Source: Cliona cf. orientalis
Taxonomy: Eukaryota > Porifera > Demospongiae > Clionaida > Clionaidae
DNA length: 64,000 nt
Assembly (NCBI GenBank): GCA_963930775.1
Contig: OZ005705.1
Coordinates: 1,178,001-1,242,000, forward strand
Reading direction: 5' to 3'
The notes beneath the pieces were generated by a model. That model was not told where the DNA came from. It was given only the letters and a program-made list of their open reading frames with translations, and made no database searches. Below are positions 10,658 through 29,600 of the stretch, one piece after another (the first letter of the stretch is position 1; every line of letters starts with the position of its first letter). The translations under genes were made by a program, and so were the position numbers.

Positions 10658-11190
10658 CTTATAATATATTGTGTGTATCACTGAGTTTTAGAACCTAAAT
10701 TTTGTGTGCTGCCAGCATGCTAGTGTGTTCACAGTATCATTATCGTAATCATGTCATTTGATTTTGAGTCACTTGAGAACAGAAATTTAATAATTATTAT
10801 GCTTTCAGTGTTGAATTGAAACCACTATATATGATTGAAAAAACATTGTACAAAAATTTAAAGATTAGAGGAAATGTCTATAATTGTGACAGGTCAGGTA
10901 TTGAGTGGTTGGAGAGTGTACACGATGCTGAACTGAGTGCAGAGGTCACATTGGAACAGAATCGGTTGCAGTCACAGAGAGGAATGGAAGCTGTTAGATT
11001 GTTTGTAGCTTGTAATAGATCACAGCAGCTGTCGAGAGAGCTTGGGTCCCGGCAATAAGGAGCACTGTACTCCTCCTGATTGGCATAGCTCTGTATGGCC
11101 TATAGTTAAGAGGTGGATGATTGTGGGTGCCATCAGATGCAGTATTATGTGACTAGCTATGAGAAAAGGGACACCAAAAGTAATAGTGGC
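10658..11190. other. Convergent intergenic region, receptor copy 3 and SLC38-like gene
   Basis: The two neighbouring genes converge here. A short open frame at 10,816-11,058 has no recognisable family or conserved partner and is not called. No repeat or RNA gene is seen. Confidence 0.4.
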
Positions 11191-17359
<6,169 letters not shown>

Positions 17360-17624
17360 GATGTTATGATTATGTGACCTTCAGAGAATGGGGTCAAAGG
17401 ATGGTACGGGTCGTCGATCGATCAAAGGCCGAAGGTCATACTTAATTGGTGCGCATGCTCCAGGGAGAAGAGGCCATTGTCTTTTTGGAATCCCTAAATC
17501 GGAGGAAGCAACGAAAATTATAAAACAGGCTGGTTTTTACCATGGCTGGTGAGTTTTGCTAGCGAGAAGCACGCTAGCTCGCATATTTGCAAAATTATTT
17601 CGGCGGAGAAAAACACAATTTGCA
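17360..17624. promoter_or_regulatory. Probable shared promoter, SLC38-like copy 1 (-) and transglutaminase (+)
   Basis: Only 265 bp separate the two divergent start codons, so the interval must hold both 5' UTRs and promoters. It contains GGGGTCAAAGG, GATCAAAGGC and AAGGTCA, which resemble nuclear-receptor half-sites; that reading is speculative. No TATA box is evident. Confidence 0.5.
17542..17562 (+). other. Upstream ORF in the transglutaminase 5' leader
   Basis: ACC-ATG-G gives a good initiation context and opens a six-codon frame (MAGEFC, then TAG) that ends 62 bp before the chosen start codon at 17625. If it is in the mature leader it could dampen translation. Whether it is transcribed is not shown. 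Confidence 0.35.
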
Positions 17625-20600
17625 ATGGGTAACGGTAGCTCAAGCTCACTCCCTCCCTCTGTCTCTACAGAGATAGACGTGGACCAGGTGAAGCGCCTCA
17701 GCCACACGCAGGACTTCGACGTGCCCGAGTTTATCGTGACGCGGAGGGACACCAGTTTCCCGATCACGCTGCGGACTCGCTCGGGACTCACTGTGCAGTC
17801 GGTGACTCTGGACTACGAGGAAGGGAAGAAGATCAATCTGGAAGTGGAGGACACTTCTTCCAGGGTCTATGCAACCATCGTCACCGTAAGAATTTAGTAA
17901 CTATTTTGTGTCAATTAAGTTTTATAAGCTGTATATGAGTCTGCACCCTCAAATCTCTTGTGAGAAAAAAAAAGGACCGTTGCATGCACACAATATTTAC
18001 GTGGAATTTGATAATTAGACGACTAAAATCAGCCAGCAATATTATTGATAATATTATATTAATGTTATGGAGCCAGAGTGTGATAATTGTGAAGTGTAAA
18101 TTCCACTGCATCCGATCAATATGAATAAAGCTGCAATAAGATTCTGTCACTATTTTACCAGGACAGCTACAAGTATGACCCCGAGTATTACTCCAGATTC
18201 CTGGAGGCAACCCTCTGCAGTTATATACATGACCCTAGGTGCACTTTTACATTTAAGGTACCCACCCATTTTTATGAAATGAAGCTCATTTATATAGGCT
18301 CCAGACTCCTGTAGCTACTGGCCCTGTGTAACTCTGAGTATTACTAGGAACATTTTTACATTAGAGATACCGATTAATTTTTATGAGTTTATGATAGGGT
18401 CCAGATTAAATTCCTGGAGACAACCCCGTAGCTACATGTACCTGTGTGACCCTGAGGATTACTAGGTGCATTTTGCAGTTTGTCACTGTCATGGGCTTCA
18501 TTGTGTGCAAGATAATATTAGTCATTATTAATTTTATGACATTGGGTGCTATTTGTGTGACTAGGTCCACATCCCAGCAAAGACCCCTGTCACTCTCTAC
18601 ACTCTGAACGTCACTGGTCAGTTTGAAGATGGAGAAGATTTCAGCGTTGCCCTCAAGCAGCAGGTGGTTGTGCTGTTCAACACCTGGTCCACCAATGATC
18701 CCGTCTACATGGAAGACGAACAGCTACGAAGGGAGTACGTCCTCAATCACCGAGGCAAGCTCTACATCGGAGACCTCTACGGTACACCATGGAATTTGGC
18801 ACTCTACCGCCCCGACTGCCTTCGAGCCGTTCTCTTCCTCCTCGAGAACAAGTCCAAGCTGACGTTTGAGCAGAAGCGCGACCCCATCCAGGTTGCCCAG
18901 GAGATGTCTGCTCTCGTGAACGTCCAGGACGAGTACGGTGTTGTAGTCGGGAGGTGGGATGGAGTGTATGATGACGGAAAGAACCCATCTTTTTGGCGAG
19001 GGAGTGGAGAGATCTTGCAGCAGTACTACAAGACTGGAGGAGAGCCTGTGAAGTACGGCCAGTGCTGGGTGTTCTCGGGCGTCCTGTTGACTGTGTTGAG
19101 GATTTTGGGGATCCCCTCTCGTTCTGTGACTAATTTCAACTCTGCCCACGATACCAACCGCAACCGCACCATCGATGAGTACTACGATGAGAACAATCAG
19201 AAGGTTCGCTACCTCAACACTGGAGGAGATTCCATCTGGTGAGCAAGATGATTAGGTTTTTAAGTATTGGTAGCACCCTATAGCTCTAATAGCTTAAGTA
19301 ACACATACAGTGTATTCTCAGACTCTCCCTAGCCTCTCCTTTTCTGTAAGTAAAGTTATGTGAAAAATGGTAAATGGAGAAGGAGAGCCTGAGAATGAGA
19401 TTAGAGATTGTTCAAGTCTTCTGTCATACGTAGTTATTTCTGTCCATGCATGCTTTGATTCTAGCATTTTTTTTCTCTATCTTAGGAACTTCCATGTGTG
19501 GAATGAGACGTGGATGACTCGCCCCGATCTTCCCCCGGGGTTTGATGGTTGGCAGGCTGTGGATGCTACCCCACAGGAGGAGAGCCCTCAGGGCGGAGGA
19601 TACAGGACTGGCCCCGCCTCCCTAAAGGCAATCAAGGAGGGAAACTCTGTCCCTTTCGATACCAACTTTATCATTGCAGAGGTAAGGTTCTGTGCTGAAG
19701 TAAACTTTATCAGCTTCAGTTATCAGGGAGCGTGACATGTGGGTGGTTTATCAATAATTACATTTTTTTGGTTACCTTAAGGACACTTTTGTTTGTGGGT
19801 ACTAAATTTAGCGAAATTAACGATTTGCCTAATATTTCTGCTAAAAATTGTAGCCATGAATATTAAATTTTCAACAGTTTTGAATAAATAGAAGGTTAAT
19901 TCGAAAAAAATATGAGTACCCACTAAATGCGCAATTTCCAAACTTTGTACCCGCAAATTTGTACCTGCAAATAACTAAGGTATCAGAGAGCATGACATGT
20001 GGGTAGTTTATTGTCAGAGAGCATGACATGTGGCTGGTTTATGAAGAATTACATTTTTTGGTTAGTTAGAGGGTGATCAAATGTTGCCTTAAGTGGATTA
20101 TTAGAGACACAACCTAAACACCAGTAAGATTGGAAAAGTGCTGTATTAGCCACTGTAGACCACAGCAAGGGCTCCTTTAAGAGTCTATAAGCCTCAGTAA
20201 GACAACTTCTTTTCCACACATTGCACTGCAGTAAGGTTAATTATTAGTTGTTGTCCTCGCTCTCCAGGTGAATGCTGACATCAAGAAGTACAAGCTTGAG
20301 AATGGAGTGCCGAAGCTGTTCGAAGTTGACCAGACTACTGTTGGGAAGTACCTGAGCACTAAGGCTGTAGGCAGCTACCGGAGGGAAGACCTCACAAACT
20401 CCGTAAGAGAACTTAAGCTATAATTATAACAACTATTCCTCTTAAAAATGAATAACAGCAACCCCACAAACTATGTACAAATTATCATTACATGAAGCTT
20501 ATCCATGACAATTTTTTGCACATATACATGTACTTGTAGTACAAGTACCCTGAGGGATCGGAGAGGGAGCGTGAGGCGCTCTACCACGGCCACGAGGAGC

Positions 20601-23600
20601 TACTCAAGGAGACCCATGATGTCACCTTTGAGATCCCACGACCAGAGTACCAGTTTGGCCAGAATGTCGAGTTTGAGGTGAAGATGACCAACAAAGCGAG
20701 GCAGCATCGAATCCTGGGCAAGATACTCTGTGAGGCTATCACCTACACTGGAAGGTTAGCTAGAACTACTGTATACAGCCAGAAATTTATGCCAGGAGAA
20801 AGTTTTCACCAATTTTGCCACATTGCTTGCATTGGTGAGATCTTTATTCCATGAATTTTTGGTCCTATGTTGATGATCAAAATTTTGGTGAAATTCTTGT
20901 CCTTCAAATAATTTTCGGCCGTAGAGTATGATGTTACAGTATTGTTACGGTACTGCTCTATGGATTTATATCTGAGCAAGCAAAGTTTCGTAATTGCACT
21001 TCATCCTTCTGCTCATCTTGGCGATGCAGGGTTCTTCGTGAAGTGAAGAGCCAAGATGTTGACATCAAAGTCAACAAGGGCAAGACAGAGTCGATCCAGG
21101 TTGCTGTCAGTGGTGAGGTCTTCAGCGAGTACCCGGGAACCAAGGTCTACCTGAGGTTTGACGTTATCCTCTCTGTGACGGGGACATCTCAGATCTTTGC
21201 CGAGAAGGTGCCTGTAGCTCCAACCCCACCAGAACTGAAGATTGTAGGACCAGGTATGTGTGTGTATGTGTATATCTACAACCTGATGTATGATAAGCTT
21301 TAGCTAGTTAACGTTCTGCCCTAGCATTGCATAATTGCCAGCAACCAGTGGACTGATTGAATGGGATGACCTTCATTACCAGGATTTGCATGTATCAGGA
21401 GTTGAATCCTGTATCCTGCTCTTGTATGAGATCCTATTAAGTTGGTGGGTGGGGATATGAATGGCTGTATAGACCAACTCACATTATACCCTTGTACCCT
21501 CCATAGTTGCATGTATTAGTCATCCTGCTGAGATAGCTATTTATATTATTATTCATAGTATATTGTGAGAATTCTAATCATGGGTCTCTTGCCTCCCTGA
21601 ATGGGTGCATGGGTCCATAGGATGATGTTGTCAGGTCACTGACCTAGTCAGGTAATCAGTTCAAGGTCACTGACCCCATTAGTATAACCCTAGGTCCACA
21701 TTTCACCCATTAGGCATATTCAAGGCTTCTGGTAAAATTGCTTTTAGACCCTTGCATACACCTGTAGCTGTCAGGTTTGCTACAGGATTTATTCAATTGA
21801 TTCCAACAGCAAGGAATCCTTTAATAGTCTATTGTGCTGAATTGATTATTCCTATGTTGTGTTGCCCACCTATACATTAAATTTGCAAGTATTCTCTTCT
21901 CCATCCATCTGTCCTCATTGCTATAATACTACGCACACACACACACACACGTACACGTACACGTACACAGACAGGATAGCCATTGGACAGGAAGCTACAA
22001 TGACTGCCGTTTTCAAGAACCCCTTGCCGGTCAAGATGTCTGACATCACTCTAAACATCGAATCGGACGAGCTGCTCAGTGGTACATACGTACATACATC
22101 TGCCGCTAAATTAACCACAGACACTATAGTTCATGCATGCATACATGTACATGTATGTGCCTGCCACTAGAGTAATCACCTCACACTCTCATCCATAATA
22201 TTTTTGCAAAATATCGAAGCTTCTAGCAATCAAGCTTGGTGTATCAAATTTACGCATACATATGTAAATTTTTTAGTGGAGGGCTTAAGTCCTCGATTAC
22301 AGAGTGAATTATTTTTAGCGAATAAGACTGCAATGCTAGCTCTATTACTAAGTTAGTGTGATCAAGCCTATGAAGTATTGTCACTTTTTGCAGAGGACAT
22401 CGTTCAGAATATTGGCAGCATTGGTCCTGAGGCTGAGTTCACCTACTCCTTCACCGTGACCGGCCTGAAGCTGGGGTCACATGACCTCGTTGTTGGCATG
22501 GAGAGCGACAAAGTCGAACTTGTCACTGGACAGAAAGAGGTCTGTATAATATAAGCCAATATTAATATTGTACTTGGAGAGAATGCTAGAAAGTTAAAAC
22601 TTGATCTGAGGAGTGGTAGTGTACAAGTAATGCACACAAGCTAGAATCCTGTGTACAGTGTGAGAGGTCGTCCTTCAATTTAAACTTTATGAAAGTAGTA
22701 GCTGAAAGTGATACTTACTAGTATATGATATTACCGTAGTTAATCAAATCAATGTATGATCCAAGAAATTAGCATTTTTACGAATTCTCATAACGTGTAT
22801 ATGGAGTGATTGATGACCTTTACCAGTATTTTTTCCATACGTAGTATTAGATTAAGTATGGTATGTAGCATCAATTTGAGGTACACCATATTACTCTATC
22901 ATGCATTTCTACATGTACATGTACATGTAGATTGAAGTTGTGAAGGTGCTGCCCAGCGATGCTCCAGCTCCGCCCATCGTCTCCCTAGACGCTGTCGATA
23001 TTCAGTCCATTGAGCTGAATCTCTCGGCCAATCGCTCTGCACACCACACCGCCAGCTACGACTACCGCGGCCTCGTCGTTCGCAGGGGTCAAAAGTTCAA
23101 CATCACCCTCAACAGCAGCAAGCCTCTTGCAGGTTCATATGTGTTGTGTGTGTGTACATAATATGCATCACTGAGCGACGTGTGTAATATGCCATAATAT
23201 CATAGTTGGAAACTTTGGTGAGGGTTTTATTTTTAGTAAATAATATTATTGGTGATTTTCCACAAGAATAAAATCTGCCAATATTTTTCATGCACTATTG
23301 AGCAATTTGAAATCTGCCAATGCATTCCGATGAAGGTTTGCCTAATTTAATGCTTGCCGAAGTTTCCCACTATACTATATACGGTATAACGTGTGTTTGT
23401 GTGTTGTATGGTAAAGGGTCACCATCACCAAATATCACTTTGTGTTTTGGTGTGTACAGGTTCGATGGTGACTGCCCGTGCAGTGTTCCAGCTTCAGTCC
23501 AACAGGATCTACACCTCCCATGCCTTTGAGGTGGAGACCATCAGCAAGACGGAGGGCACTGCCATTCACCTGGAGCTCAAGCCACCAGCTGATGTCGCCA

Positions 23601-26600
23601 TTGGAGAGTAAGAACACTATTATGGCAAATTTGGGCGCCCGTACTACGCCTTGAGAACAATCTTTAATTGTGCTGCTGTATAAATTGTTCTTGTACACTT
23701 GCATGTTGCCTTTGCTTTGTCCCTCATGTGTGCATTGAAAGTTTGGGGAGCGTGGATGCAGGGTTTATTTCATGATTTCGCTCAAGAGGGGGCAAACGCA
23801 TAGCAGCAAATTATAAGGGGGAGGGCAAATACAAATCCAAGGGGGGATAATCCCCATATTATAGGGAAGGCCAATTTCCAAGGGGGAGGCAAATCAATCC
23901 CAAGGTTGGACGAAAGCACCCCCTGGCCCTCCTGAAATAAACCTGTGGATGGCTAACTACACCTGTGATTTAAGTCTGTTAAATAATATCTGATCAACAA
24001 TACCTCTTTTCTTGTGCATAGGTATGAGCTACTTTTGGCTGTTGAGAGTGGTGGGCGTGTCACTGTGGTGCACAGGAACATCAAGCTCATCATCTTGTTC
24101 AACCCGTGGAGCAGTGGTGAGTCCAAAGTTCGTTTATCCCCTCCCCCTCCTTCCCAACTAATTAAGCCTTGCATGCTGCGTAACCAAACATGGAGACCCT
24201 CTACAATGTCACGCATCACTACACATAATATTATATGTAATATGATACATGCACTGTTGATAAAAATAATAAAAACTACATTCCCTTATATGAAGTGGTC
24301 TATATCATTTCACTGTAAACATGTTTATGTTTGCTATTATAGAGGATGGTTGTTACTACACCAATGCATCCGATCTCAGTGAGTATGTGCTCAACAACGC
24401 CGGCCAAATTTGGGTGGGAAACGACCGCAGCAACTGGGGACGCCCCTGGCAATTTGGCCAGTTCACCAAGGACAGCTTGGAGGTGGCCCTGTGGATCGTT
24501 GACCGCATGCCTGTCGGTGACCGTGGCAACCCCATCGAGGTAGAATTAATAATGTACCCCCTCCATAGTCACTGCCCCTTTAATTATGGAGACATGCCCC
24601 GGGGCCCCTATGCATCTCTCTCCTCAGTGACTAGTATGAGAGATACACCACTGAATGAAGCTATTATTATGAAACAGTGTATGCCCCCTTCAGTAATTTT
24701 GAGATGTCCCCCCACCAATTCATCACTGAGAGAATAATTTTCACCTTTTCACGCTAATACAGGTATCTCGCAATGCGTCGGCCTATGTGAATATTCAGGA
24801 TGACAACGGTGTGCTTGTTGGGAACTGGAGTGGGGACTACTCGGGCGGCAAGAGCCCGCTGGAGTGGAGTGGATCGGCCGAGATCCTCTCTCAGTTCAAC
24901 CGCTCCAAACAGCCAGTGAGATACGCCCAGTGCTGGGTCTTCTCAGGGGTCCTCACTACAGGTACGTATATATACTGTTACATACGAGTGAGGATTGATA
25001 TATACATGTAGCTAGGATTGTTGATTGCTGATTCTTTAGTAGGGGGAAACCATGCCTATCACTGGTAGTTAGTGCTGTTCTCTACATGTATATATGTAAA
25101 CTTGAAAAAAATCTAGCTAGGGAAGGAAATCAACCTCAAGGGCGTGAAATTTCCATATAAGCCCCTACATGAATAATGACAGCTATCCATATAATAGTGA
25201 TGGGACATTCATTGGCTGACAAAATTGGAGCTGGTATTGTACAAGTGATAATTAGCATGTGCATGTAACCGGCTATATTTGTGCACATATGAGAAAAAGG
25301 TGGGTTGTTTTTGATCGAATGTGTACAATTCTACATCACGCCCATTATCCATAATTCTAACTGGCACACTAAATTTACCCTAGGCCTGCCTCCGTTTTTC
25401 AGGCAGGAAAGAATGCAAGTGTCCACTCTACTATATTCACCAGAGCCAGGGCTACAGTATAACTCTGTCCTGTGTATTACAAACCAGCCCTGCAACAAAC
25501 ACTAGTAGCGATCATAATAGATCTATGGAAGGGTTGATCTGATATTGTCTGATAATATGGTGCTAAAGCAATCTGAAACTTTGGATAATTTCCTTCACTA
25601 TAGATCTGAGAAGAGTAGTTAGTTCCAGTCCTACCGACTGCCCCTTTAAATTCAATATGGGCAGAAAAGAGTGTACCCCCACACTCTTCATTGCCTGAAT
25701 CATGATAGTAGGCAGCAGAGGAGGTTGGTCACAGATTCTAATTAGAACGCATTTGCCATAGGCTGCAATGTACGCCCACGCAACCCAGCTGAGTCAGCAA
25801 GACAATACATTACATAATTTAAAATGCACATTCCTTGAAAATCGTGACCAACCTCCTCTGAGTTGGCAGGAAAGAGTGTAGGGATATACATTCCTGCCTG
25901 AAAAATGGAGGCACACTGTAAAAACTTAGGTGGGTAGTGTCCACCAATATGTCTCCCCTATCACACCAATTGCCCATTTGGTGTGCCCTGGGAGATAAAG
26001 TGGTGGACACTGCCCATCTTTATTTTTACAGTGCAAGATCCAAGTGTACCCCCACACTAAATTTAGAGTATGCCTGCCTCTGTTTTTCAGGCGGGAAAGA
26101 GTGTACCCATTTTGATGGTACGTGCAAGTGCTGCTATGGAAGTGTTGTTCTGATATTAAAAGTGATAGAGAATACAGGAGTATTATAAAATGTAAAAATG
26201 ACAATTGCACGACGAAATATGAACATGGATCACACACTATACTACAGTCTATAGTCTTAATCAGAGAATAGTCTCTCTTGGCTTGTGCAGTATTCCGAAT
26301 TTGGTTCGCTATAATTTGGTGGTTCCATTGGACCATTTGCATTTGCATTTACATCTGTACCTTCACGAATCGATTCAGAAGTCATTTGGCTGTTTCTCCC
26401 ACTCTCCACTGTCGCAACATCTGTTTTCGCTCTTGATTTCATTGCCCTAACCTTGAAGAACAGACAGACAGACATGGCTACTATTACCGTCACGAGTATT
26501 ACCACAATAATTCCGACTGCAATCTCTGTGGTAGGAGTAGCGCTGCGGGCCGCCTCTATAGAAATATCCGTTGGAATTATAATTGGTGGTGTAGTGGTCA

Positions 26601-29600
26601 CATCAGATTCTGTTGACTTTTTAGTTGTAGGGCTATTAGGATCAGTGAGATCTGGAGTTGTAGGGCTGTTAGGATCAGTGATTTCCGGAGTTGTAGGGCT
26701 GTTAGGATCAGTGATTTCCGGAGTTGTAGGGCTGGTAGGATCAGTGATTTCCGGAGTTGTAGGGCTGGTAGGATCAGTGAGAACTGGAGTTGTAGGGCTA
26801 TAAGGATCAGTGAGAACCGTAGTTGTAGGGCTGTTATCTAGTAACAATGAAATTTACATGTAAATGTGAAACTACCAGTTAATGGCTCCAGTTGCTACCA
26901 GAACAAGAGCCTGGCTGAAAAACTTAACTTGACTATAGCGAGCCAGATTACTAGGGTGCATGCTAGTACCAGCTAGCTATTGGTACTATCTTTTGCACAA
27001 GCAAGGATTATTAATTAGCTATACCGTTATGTACTGATTCTGTTTACCTATTACGAAGTTGAACATTCGATACTGGATTGGATATTGATTTGGAGGAACA
27101 TTGACCAGATTATTAACAATCACTGCATGTGCAGCAAGTTGATATCCATTGACGCTCCCCACAGTTGATGGAACTCGGTATGCTAAAATAGTATCCACTC
27201 CAGTCGGACTGAATATCCCGAATGCTGTGACCCGTGAACCAGGTACTTGAAACTGTTGCTCTTGCCTCAGCTGCTGCCTGTTGCAACATGTGATGATCCC
27301 ACCACGATTGGGGCAGTTGGCTGGACTAGTGGTGTTAGTCACGCTAATCCTTTGGATTATTCCATAGGAAGAGTCCAACAGGAGTAGATTGAAGATCGTT
27401 GTATCGCCAGTGTTCCTACCGTTGGTGGTGCTTATTTGGTAGCAGTAGTCCAGTGCTGTCACAGTGCCAGAGCAGAGCATCTGATCCTGCGCTGGCCAGT
27501 TGTATATAAACAGGTTATCAGGTTGGGTAAACTCTGGTATTTCAGTATGTGGTAGTGGGACATTCGGGTAAAGACCTGTTGTACAATAAACAGTTAAGCA
27601 ACCAAAGTACCGTAAGACTATGACATGTAATTGAGATGTACATACCTTGCCGACACTCTGAAGCTGCTATGTAGAGTGCAAAAATTGCTAAGGCATAAAC
27701 GAAGCACTCCATTTTTTCCGACGTAGACTGCTCGATCTGAAATCTCTGAAATCTGCAACAATTTCTACCAGTGGCTGCAATTTATACTAGCGCAACTACC
27801 AATGATTGTATGTGTATGCCTAATATGGTCGTGAGTCATTATTAGTCTCTAATAGATTGACCTTATGGAGATACTACAGAAGTTTTCTTATGGTGAGCTG
27901 TGTGTCTAACTCCTACTATACTGCCTTATGTGAACAATGCATGCTGCTGGTTATGGCTCCACTTTCCACCACTTCCGGTCCTAGTCAGTGACCTTTAGTA
28001 TACTATATTATCCTGTGTACAAATTGTGTGAACGTGAAAGGAGATGCTATATTGGGGCACATGCATGCAAAAAAATTCAAGGATATATACGAGGGGATTG
28101 ATGTTTAATGTCACAGTAATATTAGTGTACACAGTGCATCCTTTGCAGTTGTCTCCGTGGGCATACAGACATATCTGGTATTATCAAGTAGTGAAAGTGA
28201 CAGAGAATAATTTAAAAATGCAAGAGTATTGCAAAATATGAAAACGACAACAGCACGATGAAAAGTGAACATGGATCACACACTATACAGTCTCAATCAG
28301 AGAATAGTCTCTCTTGGCTTGTGCAATATGCCGGATTTGGTTCCATCTCTACAGCAATGTCCAGTTGACCTGTGTGGAGAGGGTTTAAACTCCTAGCAGG
28401 ATTGTGAACAAATTCTGGCACTTTAGTAGTGTTGTATTGGATATTAGACGGTGTTGAAATCCTTTGTTCTTGCTGCTCGTTTGTAAAATTCCGCACCAAC
28501 ACATTATAATGTGGACCATTTACATTTACGTCCGTGCCTTCACGAATCGATTCGTAAATCATTTGGCTGTTTCTTGTACTCTCCACTGTAACAGTTGCAA
28601 TATTTGTTTCCATTTTTGATTTTCTTTGTTGCATTTTCCTAGCCTTGAAGCACAGGTAGGCCCATATGGCTATTGTTACCGTGAAGAGCATTACCACAAT
28701 ACATCCGACTACAATCTCTATTATGAGAGTTATGCTGTCAGCCCCCTCCATAGTAGGTGATGTCTCTGGTGAATCTTTAGTGTTAGAATTATTATCAGGG
28801 ATTTTTGTTGTCAATTCAGTAGATCTTGTTGGCCCTATTGTTCTAAGTATTGAGTCTATTCCGCCAGCACCAGCGAGATCCGGAGTTACAGGGCTGTTAT
28901 CTATATAGGGGAGAACAACATTGAATTGATAATACAAAACTACCTACCAGGTCATAGACTGCAGTTGCTACAAGAACACTGATGAGCCAGGCTAAAAAAG
29001 TTACTTGTCTATAGCCAGCTATAAATCACCAGGCTGTATGCTCTTTATTACTATTTACCTATTACAAAGTTGAACATTCGATACTGGATTAGATGATCTC
29101 CATTTTGAGGGACACTGATCTGATTATTAGTAATCACTACATTTGCATTAAGTTCATATCCAGTGACACTCCTCACAGTTGATGGAATTCGGTATGCTAA
29201 AATAGTATCCACTCCAGTCAGGCTGAATATCCCGAATGCTGTGACCCGTGAACCAGGTATTTGAAACTGTTGCTCTTGCCTCAGCTGCTGCCTGTTGCAA
29301 CATGTGATGATCCCACCGCGATTGGAGCAGTTGGATGGAGTAGTGGTGTTAGTTACGTTAATCGTTTGAATTATTCCAAAAGTAGAGTCCAACAGGAGTA
29401 GAGTGAAGATCGTTCTGTCACTAGCGTTCCTACCATTGGTGGTGCTTATTTGGTAGCAGTAGTCCAGTGCTGTCACAGTGCCAGGGCAGAGTGTTTGATT
29501 CTGCGCTGGCCAGTTGTATATAAACAGGTTACCAGGTTGGGTAAACTCTGGTGTTTCAGTTGAATATTGTAGTGGGACGTTGGGGTAAAAACCTGTGCAA

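Noticed and set aside
17556..17624. N-terminal extension of the transglutaminase from TTG at 17556 (basic leader)
   Set aside because: It lacks an ATG; the first in-frame ATG is 17625.
26453..26803. Plus-strand open frame with Gly/Val/Leu repeats opposite member A
   Set aside because: Shadow of the 33-bp coding repeat; member A on the minus strand has a signal peptide, matching paralogues and splice sites.
26630..26828. Evenly spaced repeats that could suggest a CRISPR array
   Set aside because: The 33-bp units are contiguous with no unique spacers, keep a reading frame and lie in a eukaryotic coding exon.
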